A stretch of DNA of 64,000 nucleotides, from positions 20,686 to 84,685 of the forward strand of contig LRSR01000415.1 in assembly GCA_001579985.1 (NCBI GenBank), written 5' to 3'. This document shows positions 54,601-64,000 of this stretch, in pieces. The DNA is from Hypsibius dujardini (Eukaryota; Tardigrada; Eutardigrada; Parachela; Hypsibiidae). The position numbers and the translations under genes are program-made. Each line of letters opens with the position of its first letter. Within the stretch, counting starts at the first letter, position 1. The notes beneath the pieces were generated by a model. It saw only the letters and a program-made list of their open reading frames with translations. It was not told where the DNA came from and did no database searches.

Positions 54601-57247
54601 CCCAAGCAGATTGGCGAATCCATCCAACCGAGTTTTATCTTGTGAAAAAATTTCCCAAATTCCCCCCCCCCAACAAATGTTCGAATCCCTCAGCTCGGTT
54701 GGGGGGAGGGGCACATTTTAGCATGTCAAGAGACTTAAAATGCCCCCTACCCCCAAAAAATGTTGAAATCTCTAGCCCCCCCCCGCTCCTTCAGAGGGTG
54801 AATTCATTTTTGACGCTGCGGGAGAGGCCCACGGCAGAAAGCCACATATTGTTGACAAGAATATATCTGTTCATAGCTATCGGGAATACAAAAACCTACT
54901 AGCATGCGTCGAAGATGGTCAGCTCGGCCGAAGAAAATCATCACTGCGCGGAGAAAAATACTGCGGTGCATGTTAGAATATCAACATTGGAAAGGTATTT
55001 TAACTGCGTACCTCGACTTAACGTGGTAAAATCGCCGAGAATGGAATTGTACCCTTGCGATGATCTTTCCAGTGAGCGACTAGTGATGTCTCTTTTAATG
55101 ACGGTAAAGGTAGACGGTGCGGCCCGCAGGGAGTCTTCCAACTGGGTGGCGAATAGGTTAAAAATGTATGGGGAGTCGAGGTCCAGCACGAGATACACCG
55201 TGGTCCATCGATAGAGCTCCAGCAGATTTATGAAAGTCTGGCTGATGCCCAATACCGAGAATGGAATGGTCGCGATGACAGGACTAGCAGGTAATTGGTA
55301 GTCGGACCGAGTGTACGCTACTCTGCAAATGAAGTTAACCGTAGTTCTGCATGAGCTGAGAGCTAATTGCGTGTACGATAAGGCACACACGTGAAGGTGT
55401 AACAAACTTTCGCCGGGGGAGTGGGTGGGAGCAGGTATGTGGTAGAGAGAGCTGAGACAGTTCCGCTTGTCAATAAAAAACAAAATTTGAAAGGTTCAGT
55501 GTTTTGAATTAAGAAAATAATTGAAAGAAAGAAACAATGCTGTGCCTATGGTATCATTTGGAGGAGAGGACAAATACAGTGGCGGATTGAGATCGGCCCG
55601 GAGGGCATGGCAAGCCTGCTGGAAGGGTGGCAAGCTTTAACGTGTAAAAATTCTAAACCGAAAGAAGAAAAACCCTCCCGGTAAAACTCAATTTTAATAA
55701 AAGTAACAGTCCCTCAGCCCGCCATCTTTCGAATTAATTATTTGGGGCGATTACTCCAGTCCCCCCCCCCATCACGTCCCTGCGCACACGGGCAGAATGC
55801 CCACTGACTGATCTAGAAATAAAAATGTCTAACTGAAAACTATAACACAGTGGCGTATTGACATTCGTGCGAATAGGTCGGGAAAGTGGGAGCCAGGAGG
55901 TTAGGTGGTAATTTTGCTTCGGGATCAAGTGGCGGCGAGGGCGTCCCTCTGCACCCCTGATATAAAATTTCTACCGAGGGAGCTGCAGCTTCAACGGTTA
56001 ACACGTCACAGCAGGAATATACACCTACGTTTGCAAGTAGAGAATATTCCAGTTAGCCGCAAGTTCATGCAGATGCGTGAAATCGCCGCCAGCTAAATTC
56101 AAACGAAAAAGAACCTGACTTGGCGCGATTCTCAGAGATGAATTTCATAATGTCTCCAATGACTTTTCTAAAAAAATGTAAAAATATAAATTTAAAATAT
56201 GTATTTCATCGGTGAATCTCCGAGAACTGTTTTTACGAAATTTCAAAGTTGCGAAAACAATTGGATATTCTGTTTTGCTCGGTCTTTACTGTAAAAATGG
56301 CGTTTTATCGAAATGGATTAAATATGGTTATTTTGATGTTGCCCATTTCAAATATAATTGAGAGTCCATCCAAATATTTTTCGAACATTAGGAGGCGGAG
56401 CTACATGCCAACTCTGGAAAGCTTCACTGGCATTTTCGATTCTTTTGGAAAACTGTTCATAGCTCCGCCCCCTTATCTCCGATAAATATTTGGTTGGCGC
56501 TCATCGATTTCAAATTAAAGTTTAGATAGAACAGTGTCAAAATAATTTTTAGTTTCTTATTAAAATTTAATAATATTTAGTTCATTTCGAAAAATCGCCA
56601 TTTTTACAGTGAAAATCACGCAAAACGGAATATTTCGGTGCTTTCGCAACTTTGAAATTTCGCGAAAAACAAATCCTTGATAATTCGCCGATGAAGCAAA
56701 GTTTTTAATCATCATTAACATTGAAATAATTTAACAAAAATTGGAGACGTTTTGAAATTCATTTCTGAAAATCGCCCCAAGTGAGACTGGTCGCTAGTTA
56801 GCATGAAGAATGAAGATATGCAGAGTACACTGTGAATGTCTGTGAATGTCTGTGAATGTCCATATAGCACACGGATGTACCTGTTCCAAGGATGACGGAA
56901 ATTCCAGAGATGGGAAATTGTCTCTTTGTATAGTACCACTCCGCAACCATTTCCACGCCAGAATCCCGAACATTCGCCAAGGCACTAGCTGTGATATTGC
57001 CGCGGTTTCGGCTGTAATAGTAGTCCTCCTCGCTGAGAAAGGTCAGGGAGAAGTTAAGCAATCCCGCATACTTCCGGTTGCCCTCTTCCACGGCAGCCTG
57101 AAAAGCGGGTCCACTGAATCCCAGTGCTCCGTCGCTACGACGGGGATCCACAAACCCGGGACAGGCAATTTCAACTTGGATGAGACATTTCACGGATAGT
57201 GCGCGAGTTCCCATCCAGACAACAAGTATGCAAAACAGAAACCCCAT
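51639..57247 (-). CDS. Receptor-guanylate-cyclase-like ectodomain with one membrane helix; 3' part not found
   Basis: Ten exons on the minus strand with matching phases: 57247-56881, 56092-56029, 55322-55012, 54943-54900, 54263-54138, 54065-53895, 52894-52712, 52650-52506, 51857-51785, 51711-51639 (1557 nt, 519 codons, still open). The start ATG at 57247 gives a hydrophobic signal peptide (MGFLFCILVVWMG). The ectodomain follows the ANF-receptor pattern: FSGPA, ELAANWNI, LPASPVIATI, YRWTTVYLVLD, TNGEYVYV, then the juxtamembrane DWPSGAWPPLNEPLCG. A helix (LMPLLVTVVLVCISVTVGIV) and the basic stretch PSWRLLPTELWF follow, as before the kinase-homology domain of natriuretic peptide receptors. I find no kinase-homology or cyclase exon in the next 900 bases, and an exon 1 relic of another copy starts near 50735. 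It may be a truncated decoy-like receptor or a decaying gene. Confidence 0.72.
51935..52370 (+). repeat. Degenerate tandem repeat inside a receptor intron
   Basis: About four units of roughly 100 bases with the core AATTAATGAGAGGGGCTTCA and a following CCCTCCCCAATAGGG. It lies between exons 8 and 9 of the receptor-like gene. Confidence 0.7.
54411..54830 (+). repeat. Decayed C-rich element, CAGTGGCGAATTGA type
   Basis: It begins CAGTGGCGAATTGAGG and contains several runs of 7-10 C separated by similar 60-100-base blocks (CATTCAAAAAG, ATATTCAGAAAG). Related starts occur at about 55579, 55848, 62582 and 63330. It lies between exons 4 and 5 of the receptor-like gene. Confidence 0.55.
56236..56662. 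mobile_element. Foldback element with a second foldback nested inside
   Basis: Outer arms 56236-56315 and 56582-56662 (CGAAATTTCAAAGTTGCGAA / TTCGCAACTTTGAAATTTCG) enclose inner arms 56370-56406 and 56458-56493 (CCAAATATTTTTCG-AGGAGG-GGAGCTA / reverse complement). The whole lies in the first intron of the receptor-like gene. Confidence 0.8.
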
Positions 57248-58036
57248 TGCGAACAAGAGCCAATCTAACGTCCTAAGAGGAAGCTTTTAACGGGATAAAT
57301 TGATAAAGAGATAGATGTTATATTGTGCGGGTGAGATTAATACAGGGTTTACAGTCGGTGAGGCACGTATCACATACGTCAAAATGCCAAACGGGGATAA
57401 TCTGTCCGTATCAGGTCGTGGGATCAGTCCAGGGTGTTTTCCTCATCACATAGTGGAATAACCGTGCTTTTAAGGGCACCGCTTATATATAGAAACTAAT
57501 TCACCAATCTAATCTAGGTGCGGTATTTTTTCCTCCATAGGGAAATGTTACCCAAAAATCAATATGGCGGTACCTTTAGACATGTTTCATTTAAATCGAG
57601 CCTCAGTTGCGGTATTATTCCGAGTCTCGACTCGCGTCTACTTGGAAAAAGATTACGGAGCGTAAAAACCCTTCCCCATCTTCATCAACTCGTTAATTCA
57701 TTAATGGTATGAGGAGGAGTCTGCATTTCGGCTCACTCTCCACTTGGTCGATAAATCGGCTCACTCATGGGTTTCTCTTTAATGGCAGGTGCTCGATTGT
57801 TTGATTTCCAGAAGTGCTATAGTATGCTACAATGGCTACAGTATACTAGGATATAGTGCAGAAAATCAAACAATCAAGCACCTACCGTCAAAGAGAAACC
57901 CATGAGTGAGCAGATTTCTAGACCAATTGGAGGGTGAGTCCAAATACAGAATTCATCTCGTACACTTTTCAGTAAATATATGAATGCTATGCTTGAGCGA
58001 CTGTTTCCTGTCAGAACGCCTCGACAGATTCTGAAC
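57248..58036. other. Upstream region of the receptor-like gene
   Basis: It should hold the promoter on the minus strand, but no clear TATA with initiator was found. It contains the palindromic element at 57759. Confidence 0.45.
57759..57911. mobile_element. Palindromic MITE-like element with 51-bp arms
   Basis: GCTCACTCATGGGTTTCTCTTT at 57759 continues to CGATTGTTTGATTTC at 57809, and is mirrored by 57861-57911 with few mismatches around a 51-base loop. Confidence 0.85.
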
Positions 58037-58589
58037 TAGAGGTGTGCAAACCGCACCGCAGACCGCACCACACCGCTGCAAACCGCGCGGCGGTGCGGTT
58101 TTGGACTGCTCGCGGTCTGCGGTTGCGGTTTTGAATTTTTTTACCGCCGCAAACCGCGAAATATCTAAAAAAACAATTCAATTGTGTGCGATAACTCTTT
58201 CCCTAGTTTGCACCTCATGGCGCGTCATTTGTTTACGCTAGTAAGTTCGTGCATTTAATCAGTTTGCAAGTCACTGGAGTCCATAAATGGAACAGAACCT
58301 TGTGTCAAACCAGCTATTTCGATTTAAAGACAACTTTGCACCATGTTGGGGACTTCGGGTACTTTTTCACGATGACATTGGTGCTGCCATTTTGCTTCTC
58401 GAAATTTCGAAAGGCAGACTGCATTCTGTTTTTGTACAGTAATAGAGACAAATTGTGATCCAATCGAGCGGTTTCTGCTGTGCGGTTGCGGTTAAGAAAA
58501 ATGTATCCGCAGTGCGGTGCGGTCGTAGTTTAAAAACTGGGTTGCGGTGCGGTTTGCGGATTGATTTTTTTTAACCGCCCACAGCTCTT
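58037..58589. mobile_element. Non-autonomous hAT-like element, copy 2
   Basis: Same ends and GC-rich blocks as the copy at 48067, but about 70 bases longer because of an internal extra segment near 58335-58440. Flanks TTCTGAAC and TTCTGAAA are an 8-bp target duplication with one change. Confidence 0.82.
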
Positions 58590-59350
58590 TTCTGAAACTA
58601 CCCATGGCCCAGTCAAAGGTTGTTATGATTAACACTGTCTCTCTGTCAATGTTCCGTGCTAGACCCTGAACAAACAGGCACATAGAGTATCGGCATATAT
58701 ACCAAACAGTGTACTAGTACGGTGAAAGAAAAAGGGAGCTCCAGAATATCGAACCGTTGACACAATCCCTGAGGAGTGTTCCTTTTGTTTTGAACGAGAG
58801 ACTATAAGGCTATATACCTGTATCACGCGAGTTGCTCCGAACGCAGCCATTGTGGTTCAACAAAAAGGTTATCAACCTCCATCTCTGGACTGCACACATC
58901 ATAAGCTATCAGACATTGCAACTATTTGCAAGACTTGTAAAACGAAGATTTTAAAAACCGAGGGCATGTGATACGGAATCTGCAAAAACCAGTCGTTAGC
59001 GAATTATCGCGATCAAAATAAGCATGGTTTCTCCTGAACGTTAATGCAAAACTACGATAGGAAATTGCCATTATTACTTTTTTCTAAGGGAAAATAATTT
59101 CTTAAATTATGATTTTGATCACAGGTACATGTAAATAATATGCATGGTTGGGGGGGGGGGTTTGAAAAACAGTAGTGAAACCACCCCCCCCCTCCACCCA
59201 GGCTTATAATGCCCCATTGCGATATGGAGGGAAATGCTCAACGTGACGCGCCTAAATGGATGACAAAGGGCGACGGAAACTGAGTGGGTGTACGCCTTGA
59301 AAGAAAAATCTATTCATGTGATCTCAATTAGTATTCCGTAGCCTATTTTA
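58590..59350. other. Non-genic stretch
   Basis: Contains a G run and a C run at 59149-59199 that could pair, and no supported gene. Confidence 0.5.
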
Positions 59351-61879
59351 ACAAGGGAATTCTCCAACTCTCCAACACGAAATCATGCACCATCTTTAAT
59401 TTTAACAGATGCACGCAATTTATTTATGTTTAATTCCATCGAAAAAAAGCGTACGATCTCCACCCAACTTTTTTAAAGAACGAAAAACTCTTTCGCGGTG
59501 GTACATAGAGGGCGCTTTCAATGTTACCATACAGCACGTCGATTGATTGCTCTATTTCTTACATCTAAAAACACTACCGGTTCTTAGCTGCTAAAACGCA
59601 ATTGATTAATTGATCATTATCCTTCTGCAATCTCAAACGTACTTTGTCGTTTGATTGAAAAGTTAGAGCTTTACATACTTCACAATTATTTTGATCACGG
59701 AGACGGGCTATAACATTAAATTTCTCGCTCAGAAGCTTTCATTTGCGTGTAGTTAGCGCTTCTTTTTAATCGTTTAAGGGGAATTTCTATTATCATTCGA
59801 CATGGATGTTGACGATGTGGAACTAATTTATCATAACGGCCTGCCAGATAACGTGTCTGTAACCGACGAAGACCTATTGGCCCTTGACGACCGACTGCTA
59901 GACACAATTGACCAATCTGGCACCGAGCCATCTTCTCATGAGCTTTTTGTAACCCAACTCCGATCAAGGAAATCTGGTTCGAGGTTCTGGATGGAATAAT
60001 GCCGCGACGATGGAATACAAAAAGCAGGCTGTGGCATACTGGAAATCTGGGAAGAAGAAGTGTCTTTCTGATTCGACAGTAAAGTACAAGTTCCGCAAAG
60101 TGAAAAATCGGTCAATGTTGTGTGACTGGGCGAGGCAGCTCAACCCAGAATCTAGAACTGGAAAAATGCGACGAATTTGCGAAATCACCAAGGCAGCATA
60201 TGATAAGGTTGGTTGTCCCTTCCATTGATTCATTGATTTCTAAACCGCAGAATATTCTCTCTCAAAGTACTTACATGAACATCAGCAATTGATTGGTCCA
60301 TTGCAGGCTGAAACTGAACTTACCATTATACATGATGCCGACCTAACAAAATGGGCTCGCGATGCTACAACTTCCGTTGAGCTGAGTGGTTTCCAGGTTT
60401 CCAAGTCTTGGATCTCGAAGTTTAAAAAAATGCGCAACATTGTCGACCGCAAGATTACCGAGTACGTCACCAAGAAGATGATGGAAGATGAACCGGACCG
60501 CTACATTGCAGCTGCCGACCTTGTCGAGCACGTTAAGGGTCTGATCTTGCTGTACGGACCGGAATGTGTTTTGAATGCCGATCAAAGCGGATTCGAATAC
60601 GAAATTCATTCGGGCAGGACTTTGCGCACTCGAGGTTTGATTGTGTATCTTTTTTATTGACACTTTTGCGATTAGTAAGTTTTTTGTTTTTGTTTTTTAC
60701 GTTCTTGTTTTTAAGGTTTGAAAAAAGTGAGAGCATGTGTCCAGTTCATTACCAAAATGACTCACTCGTACACCATCATGGTGACCATCGATGCTAATGG
60801 CAAGCTCCTCAGCCTTCTCTTCATTGTCATGCAAGAGATAACTGGCAACAGTTTCGGTCCTCAAGTGCAGCAGGGCCTTTTCACAACTCCAAACATTTTC
60901 GTCACGGCGTCGAACTCGGGCAAAATGAAGAAGGAGCATCTGTCGGTGTGGTTGGAGCAAGTATTCTTCCCCAACGTCGCTGATCGGACTGTCCTTGTCA
61001 TTGACTCCTAGTCAACCTACAAGAATCAGGAACTGCTGGATGCTGCAACACCGGAAGGCCGAGAGGTCCAGATCGTTACGGTGCCACCGAAAACTACGCC
61101 GCTATGTCAGCCGTTAGATGTTTATGGCTTTCGAATGTGGAAATCTTTTGTCTGCAAAATTTGGGACCGCATTGTTCAGGACCGGACCGAATGTAAACTA
61201 CACCAGCGGAATGCAGTGTTGAAACTGCAGTCGCTGGTGCATAATCAGTTTAGCAGCTCGCAATTCCGAGAAATGTGGCGAGTGGGGTGGTCGCATTCTG
61301 GATATTTGGAGACCGACGGGCATTTAGAGTTCCTAACACCCTCGCAGTTCTGTTTTGAGAGCGATTCTGCCAAAGCGAACCACAAATGTTCTGTTTCCTC
61401 ATGTGAGAAAACTCATTTTCTGACTTGTGCTTGGTGCAAAGCTACACTCTGTTTCGAACATTTTTACCACTGTAACTATTATTGTGATGTTATTAATTAA
61501 TGTTTGGTGAATGTGTTTTCGTTACTAACTCATTGTTTGATTTTTTTATTTTGTTACTGTGAAGTTTGTGTTGTGCGTTAATTAGAGTTCAACAGTACCG
61601 CTATAATGTTCCAGTATAATTCGATGGTTTATTTATTATGTGCATATAGAATACTAATAATATTACATACTATAATGCAGCAATCAATCGACGTGCTGTA
61701 TGGTAACATTGAAAGCGCCCTCTATGTACCACCGCGAAAGAGTTTTTCGTTCTTTAAAAAAGTTGGGTGGAGATCGTACGCTTTTTTTCGATGGAATTAA
61801 ACATAAATAAATTGCGTGCATCTGTTAAAATTAAAGATGGTGCATGATTTCGTGTTGGAGAGTTGGAGAATTCCCTTGT
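59351..61879 (+). mobile_element. 2.5-kb DDE DNA transposon with 201-bp terminal inverted repeats
   Basis: 59351-59551 and 61679-61879 are reverse complements over 201 bases with no difference that I could find, starting ACAAGGGAATTCTCCAACTC. Between them lies a four-part plus-strand transposase. The flanks show TA on the left, but no matching TA directly on the right, so the target duplication is unresolved. The perfect repeats suggest recent movement, yet the transposase carries a stop. Confidence 0.9.
59802..61500 (+). pseudogene. Tc1/mariner-pogo-type DDE transposase, interrupted
   Basis: Exon-like parts: 59802-59999, 60010-60207, 60307-60634, 60716-61500; the last three join in phase across introns of 99 and 81 bases. 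The first part is in another frame, so either a one-base shift near 59975 broke it or translation starts at the ATG at 60010. Catalytic Asp candidates are in LNADQSGFE, VLVIDS and LCQPLDV; 37 positions lie between the second and third (DD37D). An in-frame TAG (61009-61011) follows directly after the second Asp motif. The C-terminus has a Cys/His cluster (HKCSVSSCE, CAWCKATLCFEHFYHC) that may bind zinc. It cuts and joins the element ends when intact. No repaired sequence is given. Confidence 0.78.
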
Positions 61880-63621
61880 AAGCTAACTTGTAAGAAATCA
61901 CGAGAAGGTCTCCCAATAACATCAGATCGTTCATGCTGTTATCGTTCGTGCGCCTTTCGTTATTAGTTGTCGCACTTGTCCACATGGTTAACTAATTGAC
62001 ACGGTGTTGAAGGGTGCTAAAAAAAGATGTCACGTACCTCCCTTCAGCCACTTAATGAAACGAACGCTTACGAAAGCTGGTGCAATTGGCTCGCGTATGG
62101 CGGAAAAGCAAACGTCAGTCACGTTCGGTCGACAGTGTAACCGCTCTTGCTTGATCCATCGTGCTCTCTCTCGATTAAATGAGGGCATAGAAAAGTGAGA
62201 ACCTTTCAGATAGAATTCTCCTTTATTTGAGCGGATCCTGCCTTAGCGATGGTATTTCATCATCTTTTGCAGTTCCGTCCAACCGCATTTAGCAATAATT
62301 TCTTACCGGAAAAATGAACGCACACAATATTTCAGCACCTTGACATTTTCTAGCAATGTCAAAGTTATCGTGTTGCAAATGCCTTTTAATCCGGACTATA
62401 GTGAAAGGGAGAAGAAAAGACTAGAGCTATCACAACACAAGGAAGCTACCGCCGTATGCGAACAATAAATCATTGGTCAGCAAGGGCCACGACAGAGCAC
62501 GGGAACGTTGCCCGCGAATATACTTCCTATACCCAAATCAACACAATTATAAGAGCATTTTTGCCTGTTAATCAACGCGAGCAGTGGCGAATTGACCGTA
62601 GAGCAGACCGGGCCGTGCCCCGCAGGGAGTGGTGGAGACAAATTTCAGCTTTAAGGGCGACCCGCGCTTTATTTGTATTGAAAATTCAAGCGGGGCGAAT
62701 TGACCGTAGAGCAGACCGGGCCGTGCCCCGCAGGGAGTGGTGGAGACAACTTTCAGCTTTAAGGGCGACCTGCGCTTTGTTTGTGTTGAAAATTCAAGCG
62801 GGGCGCCGAATGTGTTAGCAAGGAAAATTTGTTTTCAGCTTCCAATATGTTTTTCCACAGAAGTAGTTTGGGGTTGCGAACTTTTGCTTTATTTTCAAAA
62901 TACATCACGTGACGTCATCATGTCTCCCTACCCCATTTGGACAACTTTTTGAATAGACACTCAAATTTTTAACACCCAAACCTCAGCGCTACAGTTTACC
63001 TTTGTGTAGCGAGATAGAAACAACCAAAAATCTTCGCAAATTTTTCATTTTGGGATGGAATGCACTTGGTTTGCCGTGTTTTTTCACTTGTGTTTTCTGA
63101 CTCGACAATCCGCTACTGAACACGCGGGTTGAAATCAATTAAAATCTAACAATGAAAACGTCCCTACCATACCATACCACACTATTCCGATTCCACCGGA
63201 TAAGCAGACCAGAGAAATTGAGACAAGAGGCATGAATATGGGGCGAGCTAAAAGAAAAAGATATTTTCAGAGAACAATACGGTACAATAAATATACGATC
63301 CCCTATACAGTCCCCACTGTGAATGTTCAGTGGAGGATTGCCCGTTGGGCCGACGGGACCATTGCCTCCGGCTCTCAAAATAATTTGGCTTCTTTCGGAG
63401 CGGGGGGGGGGAGTGCAACCTTTGAAATAAAAAAAATTTCTCCACCCCCGAGGGTAACAACTTTTAGGTGTTTTAAATGCTAAAGCTCCCCCCCCCCCCG
63501 GTTCGAGGGATGGAAAAAATTCTGTCACTCTCTCCAACAAGCTTGCCCTCCCGATCTCACTTTCAGCTCGACTCTGTGAATGTTCACAAGGGAGTGGCGT
63601 GGGAAGCTGCAAATAACCCAC
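61880..63621. other. Non-genic stretch with decayed repeats
   Basis: Contains the 108-bp tandem duplication at 62589, C-rich relics at 63400-63500 and no supported gene. Confidence 0.5.
62589..62804 (+). repeat. Two tandem 108-bp units
   Basis: GAATTGACCGTAGAGCAGAC starts at 62589 and again at 62697, and the units differ by only a few bases. The first follows CAGTGGC, so this is an internally duplicated relic of the CAGTGGCGAATTGA family. Because 108 is divisible by three it leaves a 36-residue repeat in an open frame that is unlikely to be a gene. Confidence 0.85.
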
Positions 63622-64000
63622 CTGATTTTCCGCAAAGCGGTTCGTTAGGGAGCGGCCATGCACCTCCCGGCCAGTTGGAGGAGATGTCTCGAACGGCGTG
63701 CAGTTTGCTGTTTCCGTCCCCTGACTCCAGAAGGAATTATTATTGAGGGGAATGTTGTATGTACACTTGTTCACAATCGCGTGATACAGTCTAGTCTTTC
63801 GTGTGCGCAATCTGTTTTAACCTCAATCTGTCTGGACCTCCTTCGCCCTGACGTATGGAACACTGCTTGTGGCCTACGACGTAGCCCTGAGTGATCAATG
63901 TAGAGCTCGGCAAACCGACCGTAAAAAGCTCGATTCAAGAAATTTTCCGCCAGCGTTCTCGCGCCTACCAACCATTCTTGTCCTTTTGATTCCAGGGACT
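63622..64000 (-). pseudogene. 3' ectodomain exons of a further receptor copy, running off the window
   Basis: Minus strand: 64000-63822 gives FLNRAFYGRFAELYIDHSGL and RRRPQAVFH, ending in QIE at a donor, and matches exon 7 of the gene at 51639-57247 (FLNRTFHNRFAELHIDRTG). Near 63740-63622 comes VRDISSNWPGGAWPLPNEPL followed by CGKS and a donor, matching its exon 8. The acceptor of the second exon is not clear, so I cannot tell a live gene from a relic. The rest lies beyond the window. Confidence 0.6.

Noticed and set aside
62456-62818. 120-codon frame with a 36-residue repeat
   Set aside because: It is explained by tandem duplication of a transposon relic with a period of 108 bases.

Overview
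The window is nuclear DNA of an animal. It has spliced genes with short GT-AG introns, TATA-type promoters, an AATAAA signal and many DNA transposons. The gene content suggests an ecdysozoan invertebrate: Mx/dynamin-like and AIG1-like GTPases and a natriuretic-peptide-receptor-like gene family with many relics. I lean towards a tardigrade or a small arthropod, but nothing here proves it.

Region 1 (1-21384) is an unusually large Ty3/Gypsy-type LTR retrotransposon that looks young: the 58 LTR bases visible at both ends are identical. It has gag (942-4340), a very long pol (4337-13879) and a third large ORF (16708-19302). Gag and pol are joined by a textbook -1 frameshift site (A AAA AAC, 6-nt spacer, foldable H-type pseudoknot). 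Pol carries protease, RT, RNase H and a DD35E integrase, plus two OTU-type cysteine protease domains that resemble each other, one before RT and one after integrase.

Region 2 (21385-30015) has no intact gene that I can see. It holds palindromic non-autonomous elements and broken exons of a receptor family.

Region 3 (30016-45528) is a large inverted duplication. Two arms of about 4.66 kb each carry a complete 12-exon dynamin/Mx-like GTPase gene (694 aa) in opposite orientation. The spacer of about 6.2 kb carries a four-exon gene of 824 aa with SAP-like, SAM-like, AIG1-type GTPase and Cys/His-rich parts. All splice phases close. This looks like a GTPase cluster of the innate-immunity type.

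Region 4 (45529-64000) is a transposon-rich tract. It contains a minus-strand gene of at least ten exons for a receptor-guanylate-cyclase-like ectodomain with one membrane helix (51639-57247), whose kinase-like and cyclase exons I could not find. Relic exons of the same family lie at 26.3, 28.2, 46.1, 49.8, 50.6 and 63.7 kb. Two hAT-like non-autonomous copies, several TA-flanked palindromic elements and a 2.5-kb DDE transposon with 201-bp inverted repeats make up much of the rest.
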